From positions 1-57,113 of the forward strand of contig CACYKP010000018.1 in assembly GCA_902775025.1 (NCBI GenBank): DNA of 57,113 bases. The letters run 5' to 3'. This stretch comes from an uncultured bacterium (GTDB lineage Bacteria > Cyanobacteriota > Vampirovibrionia > Gastranaerophilales > Gastranaerophilaceae). A model generated the notes under the pieces. The model searched no databases and was not told the DNA's origin. It was given only the letters and a program-made list of their open reading frames with translations. Position numbers and translations under genes: made by a program. Numbering within the stretch: position 1 is the stretch's first letter; each line of letters starts with the position of its first letter. Positions 43,819 to 50,969 of the stretch are shown in pieces.

Positions 43819-45270
43819 ATGGCTGACAGAATTTTTTCAAATGACGAACTTAGAATTAAAGTGACAGACAGATCTGTAAATAGATCTAAAAAAGGAGAAA
43901 CAGGAGTTTCTTGGGAATTAAAAGACAGATTTCAAGAATGGCTTAAAACGGGTAAAATTTACGAAGTTGACGGAAATGGTGTTTGGGACAAGTATCAAGC
44001 AGATGGTTTAGGTAATAAACTAGCTGAAATACACAAACATGCATTAACAGATGATGCATATTGGAAAAACATGCCAATTGGTAAAGGTATCAAATATAGC
44101 GAAGAAAAAATGATAGAACTTTTAACAGCAGCTGGCTATGCATTACCTGAAAATATCACCCCCGCACCTAACCCAACACCGACACCTAACCCTGAGCCTA
44201 TTATAGGTAAAGACGGCAAAGACGGCGTAGATGGAAAAGATGGCAAGAACGGTAAAGATGGTGCTAATGGTAAAGACGGTAAGAATGGCGAAGACGGCTC
44301 AATTTGGCCGGGAGTTTTTGCCGGTATTGGTGCAGGAGTTTTAACAGGTGTTGCAGCATTTTTAGCATTAAGAGGTAAAGGTAAACAAGCTGAAAAAATG
44401 GCTAAAAAAGCTCAAGAATTAGCTCAAAAAACAAGAAATCAAACTGCTAATATTACTAATAATTTAAGAAATGATGTAAAGAATGTATCTGCAGAAGTAG
44501 ATGCTGTAGGTGCAGAACTTAACAGAACTAGAACTCAAACTGCTAATATTACTAATAATTTAAGAAATGATGTAAACGGAATAAAAGATAAAGAACCGTT
44601 CAAACCGCAAGGCCCTGAAGGCCCGAATCCTCCGCAAGGTCCAAAAGTGCCTGAAGGACCAGAAGGACCTGTAAATCCAAGGGTATATAAACCAATCGAG
44701 CACCCAAACGGTGTAACAGACACTGAACTCGAAACAGCATTAAAAGAGGCTGAAAACGCAGGTGAAAAATTCAAACCTAATACCTTTGCGACATCTGAAA
44801 TGAGCAACGATGGCATTGCTAATGAATTAAAAGAACTTTCAAAACAAACTCAAACTTCTGAAGTAGTTGACAGAACAAATAAATTAAAAGCTGAACTGGC
44901 AAATCGTGGATATGAAGTTGATGCAAACGGTAATGCAGTAAAAAAAGGTGCTAAAGAAGCTGAAGCAAAGGCTAAAGCAGAAGCTGAAGCGAAAGCTAAA
45001 ACAGAAGCTGAAGCAAAAGCTAAAGCAGAAGCTGAAGAAGCAAAGAAAGCTAAAGAGGCAGAAGAAGCAAAGAAAGCTAAAGAAGCTGAAGAAGCAAAGA
45101 AAGCTAAAGAAGCTGAGGAAGCAAAGAAAGCAGAAGAAGCAGCTATACAAGCGAAAAATGCTCAAAAACAAATCTCAGAAATAGAAAAAGCTGTTGATGG
45201 AATATTCGAAAAATTTAAAGGTAATATGTCAAAGAACAGAATTAGAAGAAGGATTTGCAAAAGGTCCTGA
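43819..45270 (+). CDS. Collagen-like surface protein, 483 aa in frame (interrupted by a +1 frameshift)
   Basis: AAGGAG precedes the ATG. Order of parts: a globular N-terminus (1-112), a Pro-rich linker with PNPTPTPNPEP, eleven or so Gly-X-Y triplets (GKDGKDGVDGKDGKNGKDG region, about 133-156), one membrane segment (VFAGIGAGVLTGVAAFLAL), two copies of a QTANITNNLRNDV repeat, a second Gly/Pro stretch (PQGPEGPNPPQGPKVPEGP), and a long Lys/Ala/Glu helix of EAEEAKKAK repeats. In this frame it ends after MSKNRIRRRICKRS, a sequence unlike the rest; the true C-terminus continues in the +1 frame (next entry). No cleavable signal peptide. Cell-surface or envelope-spanning role is likely. Confidence 0.8.
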   Translation: MADRIFSNDELRIKVTDRSVNRSKKGETGVSWELKDRFQEWLKTGKIYEVDGNGVWDKYQADGLGNKLAEIHKHALTDDAYWKNMPIGKGIKYSEEKMIELLTAAGYALPENITPAPNPTPTPNPEPIIGKDGKDGVDGKDGKNGKDGANGKDGKNGEDGSIWPGVFAGIGAGVLTGVAAFLALRGKGKQAEKMAKKAQELAQKTRNQTANITNNLRNDVKNVSAEVDAVGAELNRTRTQTANITNNLRNDVNGIKDKEPFKPQGPEGPNPPQGPKVPEGPEGPVNPRVYKPIEHPNGVTDTELETALKEAENAGEKFKPNTFATSEMSNDGIANELKELSKQTQTSEVVDRTNKLKAELANRGYEVDANGNAVKKGAKEAEAKAKAEAEAKAKTEAEAKAKAEAEEAKKAKEAEEAKKAKEAEEAKKAKEAEEAKKAEEAAIQAKNAQKQISEIEKAVDGIFEKFKGNMSKNRIRRRICKRS

Positions 45271-45502
45271 AGCATTTGCAAAAGCTCAAAAAACAGCAAC
45301 AGAAAAATTTGAAAATGCTAAAAAAGCAATAGCAGAATATACTGAAAAATATGAAAAGCTACAAAAAGAACAAAAACAAGCTATAGATAATCTGACTAAA
45401 AACGGTGTTGCAGATGAAACGGCATTATTAAACAAAAGAAATAGCTTTACAGCAAAAATTAAAGAGCTTTATCAAGAATTACTTAAAAAATTAGGTTTCT
45501 AA
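45194..45502 (+). pseudogene. Out-of-frame C-terminal part of the collagen-like protein
   Basis: The +1 frame from about 45230 encodes TELEEGFAKGPEAFAKAQKT and ends YQELLKKLGF, with the same Lys/Glu/Ala composition and helical pattern as the end of the 483-aa frame. The ATG at 45194 is inside the upstream gene and has no ribosome site. The terminator follows this frame, not the upstream stop. Removing one base near 45235-45243 would give a single protein of about 560 residues. True mutation, programmed shift and sequencing error are all possible. Confidence 0.65.
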
Positions 45503-45527
45503 ACAGTCATCTTAATTCTAAATAAAG

Positions 45528-45560
45528 ACGAGGAACGACTAAAAATCGTTCCTCGTTTTG
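45528..45560. terminator. Bidirectional terminator
   Basis: ACGAGGAACGA (45528-45538) pairs with TCGTTCCTCGT (45546-45556), then TTTGTATTTT. It lies between two convergent genes. Confidence 0.92.
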
Positions 45561-45564
45561 TATT

Positions 45565-46542
45565 TTAATTTAGTTCATTAACAATTGATTTTATCTCTTC
45601 AGAAATATCTGAATCTTCTGTTATATTATCTCTTACCAACTTAGCAAATTCTGCTTTTTTAAACTCATGCAACCCTTTTGTTTTAAATATGTTTTCCAAA
45701 TTTTTTGCTTCAGGCAGTGTGCTATCCAAATCATTTTCTGATATTGATGCAAAATTGCTTAATTCATTATTAACCGTCTTTATGATTAATGATTTTGGTA
45801 ATAAGTCCTCAAACTCACCGCAGGATACAAGGTGAATTTTGTCAATATCTCTGAGTTTAGGCTTTATTTGTGCAATATTTTCTTCTGCATCTCTATCCAA
45901 TAGAACAAAAATAGGTATTTTAAGTTCTTCAATAAGCTTATAATACATTTTTACAACTTGGTTTTTGCCTCCTGCAGCGATTATTTGTATTCCTTCTTTA
46001 TAAAAATCAAATCCTAAAAATTTTGAAAAAGACGGCAGCAATATCTCCTCTGTTATACCTTCAACGAGCAGGACTTTTTCTACCGGATATTTTAGTCCGT
46101 TTTCATGTCTGAGTTGTCTTAAATTTACATTTAATGGCAGTGATTTTAGCCATCTCAGATTAATAGGGCAAGATTCATCTATCATTGGTAAAAAAGATTC
46201 AAAATCAATATGATTATTTAAAAATAGCTGTGTATCATTTTCATTAAAGAAAATTGTATTTTCATATTCTTTAATAATGTTATTTATTGTTTTATTATTA
46301 AAATTATCGTTATTAGCGGAATTATACTTCCATAGAGAATTATTTATTATAACTTCTGCTATATTTGTAATCTTTTCATATGACATATTTGACAGTTCTT
46401 GTTTTTTATAAGCAGGTTCTATTAGATTTGATAAAATAATATCAGAAAATACCCTAAAATACTTCTCTTTTGTAGGCTTAAAACGAGTCAGTCTGTCGAA
46501 TGATATTATAAGTTGTTCTTTTGATAAGTTTTTATATTTCAT
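45565..46542 (-). CDS. Stand-alone TOPRIM-domain protein (OLD-nuclease-like), 325 aa
   Basis: VEGITEE (160-166) and LLDRDAEE (214-221) are the Glu and DxD motifs of a TOPRIM domain, with AAGGKNQV between them as in OLD-family nucleases. The N-terminal 150 residues are helical and contain no Walker A, so the ATPase half of OLD is absent. Such proteins may nick DNA or act with a separate ATPase; none is adjacent. Its upstream region carries TTTACAAAAATTTACACA at 46582-46599, again a TTACA direct repeat. Confidence 0.75.
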   Translation of the reverse strand: MKYKNLSKEQLIISFDRLTRFKPTKEKYFRVFSDIILSNLIEPAYKKQELSNMSYEKITNIAEVIINNSLWKYNSANNDNFNNKTINNIIKEYENTIFFNENDTQLFLNNHIDFESFLPMIDESCPINLRWLKSLPLNVNLRQLRHENGLKYPVEKVLLVEGITEEILLPSFSKFLGFDFYKEGIQIIAAGGKNQVVKMYYKLIEELKIPIFVLLDRDAEENIAQIKPKLRDIDKIHLVSCGEFEDLLPKSLIIKTVNNELSNFASISENDLDSTLPEAKNLENIFKTKGLHEFKKAEFAKLVRDNITEDSDISEEIKSIVNELN

Positions 46543-46615
46543 AATTAAAGTTTATAACTAAATATATAACCTATAAAATTTTTTACAAAAATTTACACAT
46601 ATAAATAAGTCTCAT

Positions 46616-46689
46616 TATGTAAACTTTTGTAACAATTTTCTTAAATATGTGAAATTCACAGTTAAAAATATACTTTATATATATAAGAG
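46616..46689 (+). promoter_or_regulatory. GTAAACTTTTGTAAC box and -10-like element before the 264-aa gene
   Basis: TATGTAAACTTTTGTAAC at 46616-46633 (reverse strand GTTACAAAAGTTTACATA, a full HLR1-type match) and TACTTTATATATATAAGAG at 46671-46689, with GTGAAATTCAC between. Confidence 0.6.
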
Positions 46690-46717
46690 TATAAAACATA
46701 CGGAGCTAAGATTAAAG

Positions 46718-47512
46718 ATGGCGTTTTTACTATTATTACATCAGAAAATGAGGCTGCAGCGTAAGGAAAATCAACTTACGTTAAAACAGTTACAATTTTC
46801 TTCTAAAGTAGACCGTATGCAGAAGAAGGTTGATAAAAGACAAAAATACTACGATAAACTTAAGAAACAACTTGAAAGACAGGCTAATTGTTATAAAAAT
46901 CAGATGAATTCTTATTTTACTCAAATGGCTGGCTTGGGTATGAATTCAGTAAACCTTATGAACCCTTATGGATCAAACGGTGCTACTCAGCAAATTTTGA
47001 GTAGAATGTCAGCTGATGACATGAATAAACTTCTTGGTTTAACGGGAGAAGACGGCAAATTTAAAATTGATAAAGATTTAGCAACCGCTATAGCAAATGG
47101 TTCTTTGACAGTTGCACCGTCAGACATTGATGGTAAATGCAAAAAAGGCGATTTATGGGACGCAATAAATCAGAAAACCTTACCTAATGTAGATGCACAA
47201 CAAGCCGGTGCAGCATATCAACAATTACAACAATATGCGCAAATGCAGGTTGCACAAATTCAGCAGCAAGTACAAGTAACTAAAAGTAATTACGAACAAA
47301 ATGTTTCTATTTGGTTGGAAGCATCAATGGAACAACTTGAAGCTCAAGAAGAATGGGAAATGGATATGCTTTCGGAAGAGCAATCGGATATGGAAGCAGA
47401 AAAGAATTCTATCGAGGTTCAATTACAGAGAGTTCAAGAAGAGAAGAAGAATGTCGAACAAGCACTTGGGAATGCAATCCAAGATTCGGCACCGAAGTTC
47501 GGACTTGCATAG
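46718..47512 (+). CDS. Coiled-coil protein of unknown function, 264 aa
   Basis: I use the ATG at 46718 (MAFLLLLHQKMRLQRKENQL); longer frames would start inside the promoter, and CGGAG lies upstream. The N-terminal 70 residues form a Lys/Gln-rich helix, the centre has a small globular part (LLGLTGEDGKFKIDKDLATA), and the C-terminal 90 residues form a second long helix ending IQDSAPKFGLA. This is the same helix-centre-helix plan as at 21943, 35713 and 38269, and the last helix aligns loosely with theirs (SDMEAEKNSIEVQLQRVQEE). No signal peptide. Probable member of the same functional set. Confidence 0.75.
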   Translation: MAFLLLLHQKMRLQRKENQLTLKQLQFSSKVDRMQKKVDKRQKYYDKLKKQLERQANCYKNQMNSYFTQMAGLGMNSVNLMNPYGSNGATQQILSRMSADDMNKLLGLTGEDGKFKIDKDLATAIANGSLTVAPSDIDGKCKKGDLWDAINQKTLPNVDAQQAGAAYQQLQQYAQMQVAQIQQQVQVTKSNYEQNVSIWLEASMEQLEAQEEWEMDMLSEEQSDMEAEKNSIEVQLQRVQEEKKNVEQALGNAIQDSAPKFGLA

Positions 47513-47518
47513 TAACAA

Positions 47519-47592
47519 TACCTCCTCGGTTGGGGAGGTCGCAGCCGTACGAAACGGTAGTGAGTTACGGATGCGGGTGGGGTTCAACCCCA
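47519..47592 (+). repeat. GC-rich repeat-like element
   Basis: A GC-rich island in AT-rich DNA with hairpins CCTCCTC/GGGGAGG, GCCGTACGAAACGGT and GGGGTTCAACCCC. It has the look of a dispersed repeat; no gene is supported here. Confidence 0.5.
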
Positions 47593-47636
47593 AAAGAAGA
47601 AGTAAAGTACGAGATTTTAATAATATCAATCAACAG

Positions 47637-47660
47637 CACCGACGACATCGTCGGTGTTTT
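47637..47660 (+). terminator. Terminator downstream of the 264-aa gene
   Basis: CACCGACGA (47637-47645), CA, TCGTCGGTG (47648-47656) and TTTT. Confidence 0.75.
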
Positions 47661-47689
47661 CGTCTTATGTCAAAAATATAAATACCGTT

Positions 47690-47886
47690 ATTCTGAAGTA
47701 AATAACCATTCAACCCGAAGTATCTGTCTTAAAACATAAGACGTGCAAATGCATGAGATCCTTCGCTTACGCTCAGGATGACGCACGTTTATTGCAATGT
47801 GGTATGTAATGCTCAGAAAAACCTTCCAATGAAATACACAACTTGCCGTCATTCTGAGGGGAATAACCGTTTAGCCCGAAGAATCT
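47690..47886 (+). repeat. Three GTCATTCTGAG..GAAGAATCT-type repeats
   Basis: Copies at 47690-47725 (degenerate), 47755-47784 (GATCCTTCGCTTACGCTCAG, reverse) and 47848-47886 (CGTCATTCTGAGGGGAATAA to GAAGAATCT). The span 47661-48015 holds no supported gene. Confidence 0.75.
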
Positions 47887-48015
47887 TTATAATACAAATT
47901 GGTTTTACGTATTCCACTCATATTGCTTTACATTTACCCCAATTTTAGCTATAATTTAATAGAGATTTGGGAAGGCGAGAGCCTTAGAGTGTTTTAACAT
48001 ATTATATTCCCGATT

Positions 48016-48053
48016 ACTCCCTCGCCCTGCGGGAGAGGGAAGGGGTGAGGGGA
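48016..48053 (+). repeat. Short palindromic repeat supplying the ribosome site of the amidase gene
   Basis: ACTCCCTCGCCCTGCGGGAG then AGGGAAGGGGTGAGGGGA. The terminal GAGGGGA lies 10 nt before the ATG at 48064 and is the only Shine-Dalgarno-like sequence. Confidence 0.88.
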
Positions 48054-48063
48054 CAGTTTGTAG

Positions 48064-49995
48064 ATGAAATATCTAAAGAATTTATTCTTCTTTTTAATAA
48101 CATTTATAATGTTTTTTACTTTATCCGTATCTGCAGAAACGGCTAAAGTTACATCTATGGCTTATGATGATTCTTCATCGCTTGTGTATATCAATATTGA
48201 ATCCCAAAATCTTCAAAATAATGCTACAATTAAGTATGTTAAATTGCAAAGTCCTAATAGGATTTATTTTGATATAAATGATGCCGTCTTAATTGGAGCT
48301 AAACAGCAGCTTGCATTTGATAAAAGTAACATAAAAGAAGTCCGTTTAGCACAGTTTTCAACAAATCCTGATGTAGTGCGTGTTGTAGTAACATTTGAAG
48401 AAGATTTTGATACTTCTAAAGTAAAGTTGTTAAATATAAACGGAAATATTGTAGTTAAGGCAGACGCACCAAAACTAATTAACGATTATTTTAATACAAT
48501 TTATGATGAGAACCCGACTCAAGCTCCTTATTCAGGCATAACTGCGAATTCACAAGTTGTACAAAAAGGAACGAATATTGGTCTTGTAGAAAAAGCTCAG
48601 GCAGATAATAAAAATACTGTCGAGGTTATGAATGATATTTATAAAGCATTTTCCAGTTCAACACTAAATAATTCTAACGGAAAAACTTATGATTCGGTTG
48701 TATCTATAGATATTTCATCTGATTTGAAACTCAGATGCAAGTATTTTATAAACGGATACTATTTTAAAAATGGCGGACTTCTTGTTAGCGGTCTGGGGCA
48801 AATGACACGTTTGTTTGCTCTTGATAATCCGAGGCGCGTTGTTATAGATTTACCAAATACTTATGTTGATAAGCGTATAAGAAACAAAGATTTATCACTT
48901 TGTCCTGACGGAAGCTGCAAAGATTTCGCTAAAATTGGGCAGTTTGAATATAATAAAGCAAGGATTGTTGTAACTACTGATAATCCTGAAAAATATATTC
49001 CGATATATTCGGCTGATGCTCAATCTATGCTTTTTATCAATGCTGATAAATTAAATCATAAGACATTAGTTAATACTGTTTCTAACGTCCAAAAAGCTTA
49101 CGTAAAAAAATTATCTAATAAGTCAGGAGAGTTAATTTTATCTTTTACGGCACCGGTAGTACATTCAATTGTAAGAAGTGATAATTTGCTTACAATATAT
49201 ATGTTTAATGTAAAAAGTTATAATGAACCCGAACTCATAAAAACGTTAAATGGCTCAGCATTTAAGTCAATGACACTTTCACTTTTACCTCAAATCGGAG
49301 TAAGAGCTGACTTAAAAGTTAAAAAAGATGATATTATCAAAATTGACCAAAGTGTTGACGGAAAAGCATTAAGGTTTACATTAACTTCGCAATCAATATT
49401 TAAAAAAGACGAACCTGCTGTTACGGCAGAACCAGAGGTTAAACCCAAAAAACCGCCAATAAAAGATAAGGTAGTTTTGGACCCCGGACATGGCGGAACT
49501 GATTATGGTGCAATAAGAGAAGGTATTAATGAAAAAGATATTACTTTAGATATCACACAAAGAGTTGCAGCTATTTTGAAGAAAAAAGGATATAAGACTG
49601 CTTTAACAAGAACAGATGATATTTATTTAGGTTTACAAGACAGATGCGATTATACCGAAGTTGAAAATCCTGAGATATTTGTAAGTATTCACGTTAACTC
49701 AGCAGTTGCAACAGAGCCTTATGGGATAGAAACACACTATTATCATGAGCATAGCAAAGAACTTGCAGAAGTTATTCAAAAACATTTAATAAAAAATATC
49801 GAAACAAAAGACAGAGGTATTTTAAAATCTAAGTTCTATGTAATTAATCATACAGATGTACCGGCAGTTTTAGTAGAAACCGGTTTTATCTCTAATGCAT
49901 CAGAACGTGCAGAATTAATAACTGATAAACGTAAAGATGCAACAGCAAAAGCGATTGCTGAAGGTATTATTGAATACCTAAAAAGCCATAAATAA
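48064..49995 (+). CDS. amiC: N-acetylmuramoyl-L-alanine amidase with AMIN-like modules
   Basis: A signal peptide (NLFFFLITFIMFFTLSVSAE) covers residues 6-25. Residues about 30-135 and 210-435 contain AMIN-like beta modules (VYINIESQNLQ, VKLQSPNRIYFDI, DNPRRVVIDLPNTYVD). The C-terminal amidase_3 domain starts KVVLDPGHGGTDYGA near residue 469; it has the zinc ligands in DPGHGG, the downstream Glu of IREGINEKD, and the VSIHVNSA His, and the catalytic Glu in VLVETGFIS. It cleaves the amide between MurNAc and the stem peptide at cell separation. 643 aa, as in cyanobacterial AmiC. Expressed just before murI, with a shared repeat in both leaders. Confidence 0.93.
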   Translation: MKYLKNLFFFLITFIMFFTLSVSAETAKVTSMAYDDSSSLVYINIESQNLQNNATIKYVKLQSPNRIYFDINDAVLIGAKQQLAFDKSNIKEVRLAQFSTNPDVVRVVVTFEEDFDTSKVKLLNINGNIVVKADAPKLINDYFNTIYDENPTQAPYSGITANSQVVQKGTNIGLVEKAQADNKNTVEVMNDIYKAFSSSTLNNSNGKTYDSVVSIDISSDLKLRCKYFINGYYFKNGGLLVSGLGQMTRLFALDNPRRVVIDLPNTYVDKRIRNKDLSLCPDGSCKDFAKIGQFEYNKARIVVTTDNPEKYIPIYSADAQSMLFINADKLNHKTLVNTVSNVQKAYVKKLSNKSGELILSFTAPVVHSIVRSDNLLTIYMFNVKSYNEPELIKTLNGSAFKSMTLSLLPQIGVRADLKVKKDDIIKIDQSVDGKALRFTLTSQSIFKKDEPAVTAEPEVKPKKPPIKDKVVLDPGHGGTDYGAIREGINEKDITLDITQRVAAILKKKGYKTALTRTDDIYLGLQDRCDYTEVENPEIFVSIHVNSAVATEPYGIETHYYHEHSKELAEVIQKHLIKNIETKDRGILKSKFYVINHTDVPAVLVETGFISNASERAELITDKRKDATAKAIAEGIIEYLKSHK

Positions 49996-50004
49996 ACAAT
50001 TAAT

Positions 50005-50025
50005 GTCAGGTAAAACATGACCTAC
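50005..50025 (+). repeat. GTCAGGT..ACCTAC palindromic repeat, diverged copy
   Basis: GTCAGGTAAAACATGACCTAC is close to the reverse complement of 50844-50864 inside murI. Confidence 0.6.
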
Positions 50026-50066
50026 AAAATTCATTTGTTATCATATAAAATATGCAAGTCTTGCGA

Positions 50067-50104
50067 ACTCCCTCGCCCTGCGGGAGAGGGAAGGGGTGAG
50101 GGGG
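50067..50104 (+). repeat. Short palindromic repeat supplying the ribosome site of murI
   Basis: The sequence is the same as at 48016 over the full 37 bp. Its GAGGGGG end lies 4 nt before the murI ATG. Confidence 0.9.
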
Positions 50105-50108
50105 TAAA

Positions 50109-50969
50109 ATGGATATAAATACATCACCAATAGGTTTTTTTGATTCGGGAGTAGGCGGACTCTCTGTTTTAGCTCGTTTTAGGAAGGTTATGCCAAAAGA
50201 AAGTGTTATATATTTTGGCGATACGATACATTTGCCTTACGGTAATAAAACAAAGGAAGAACTTATTGGTTATGCGAAAAATATATTAGATTTTATGCAA
50301 TCTAAAGATGTTAAAGCAGTGGTAATTGCGTGTAATACATCTTCAGCTCAAGCATACGATACAATTAAAGGTATTTATACCTTTCCTATTTATCCAATTA
50401 TTCAAACCTGTGCAAAAGGTATAGGGGTAAATAATTATAAAAGGATAGGTGTTTTTGCCACAGAAGCTACGGTAAAGTCGGGGAAATATACTCAAGAGCT
50501 TAAAAAAGGCAATTCTAATATTGAAGTAAAAGAGATGGCAAGTAAAAATTGGGTAAGTATCGTAGAAAATGTCGGTGATAATATTGAGGAAAAAAAGGCA
50601 AATATTAAATTTGAGATAGAAGAGATGCTTGAATTTAATCCAGATAAAATAATCTTAGGTTGTACACATTACCCATATTTAATGAATGAATTTGTAAAAT
50701 ATGCACCAAAAGAATTATTTATTGATCCTGCAGAGATTTTTGTTAAGTATTTAAAAGAAGACTTAAGTACACGAGGATTATTAATGCCACCTCTCCCTAA
50801 CCCTCTCCCGTCGGGCGAGGGAGAATTTGGAACTACACATAACGTAGGTCAGGTTTCACCTGACAATAACTTCCCTACAGAACAATTCTATGTCAGTTCT
50901 AATCCGGAAGAATTTGTTAAAAATGCAAAGATCTTTTATGACGTAAAAGATCTGCCTAAATTGATTTAA
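50109..50969 (+). CDS. murI: Glutamate racemase with repeat-derived insertion
   Basis: The family motifs are GFFDSGVGGLSVLARFRKVM, YFGDTIHLPYG, VVIACNTSSA with Cys75 and LGCTHYPYL with Cys near 186, the two catalytic bases. MurI makes D-glutamate for peptidoglycan. At residues about 226-252 there is an in-frame insert, MPPLPNPLPSGEGEFGTTHN onwards, encoded by a dispersed palindromic repeat plus a GTCAGGTTTCACCTGAC palindrome. It sits between the substrate-domain end (FIDPAEIFVKYL) and the final FYVSSNPEEF strand. The stop overlaps the convergent tsaD by 4 bp. Confidence 0.95.
   Translation: MDINTSPIGFFDSGVGGLSVLARFRKVMPKESVIYFGDTIHLPYGNKTKEELIGYAKNILDFMQSKDVKAVVIACNTSSAQAYDTIKGIYTFPIYPIIQTCAKGIGVNNYKRIGVFATEATVKSGKYTQELKKGNSNIEVKEMASKNWVSIVENVGDNIEEKKANIKFEIEEMLEFNPDKIILGCTHYPYLMNEFVKYAPKELFIDPAEIFVKYLKEDLSTRGLLMPPLPNPLPSGEGEFGTTHNVGQVSPDNNFPTEQFYVSSNPEEFVKNAKIFYDVKDLPKLI
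50787..50864 (+). repeat. Palindromic repeats inserted inside murI
   Basis: 50787-50825 (CCACCTCTCCCTAACCCTCT to GGGCGAGGGAG) is a fourth copy of the short repeat. 50844-50864 (GTAGGTCAGGTTTCACCTGAC) is a second palindrome type. Together they are read in frame. Confidence 0.88.

Noticed and set aside
44884-45184. Long open frames on both strands opposite the EAEEAKKAK coding region (Phe/Cys/Leu-rich and Lys/Gln-rich peptides)
   Set aside because: They are mirror images of the repetitive helix-coding DNA and have no ribosome sites.
47301-47739. Two open frames overlapping the end of the 264-aa gene and the following GC-rich element
   Set aside because: They begin inside the real gene in other frames, run through a repeat and the terminator, and have no start signals.
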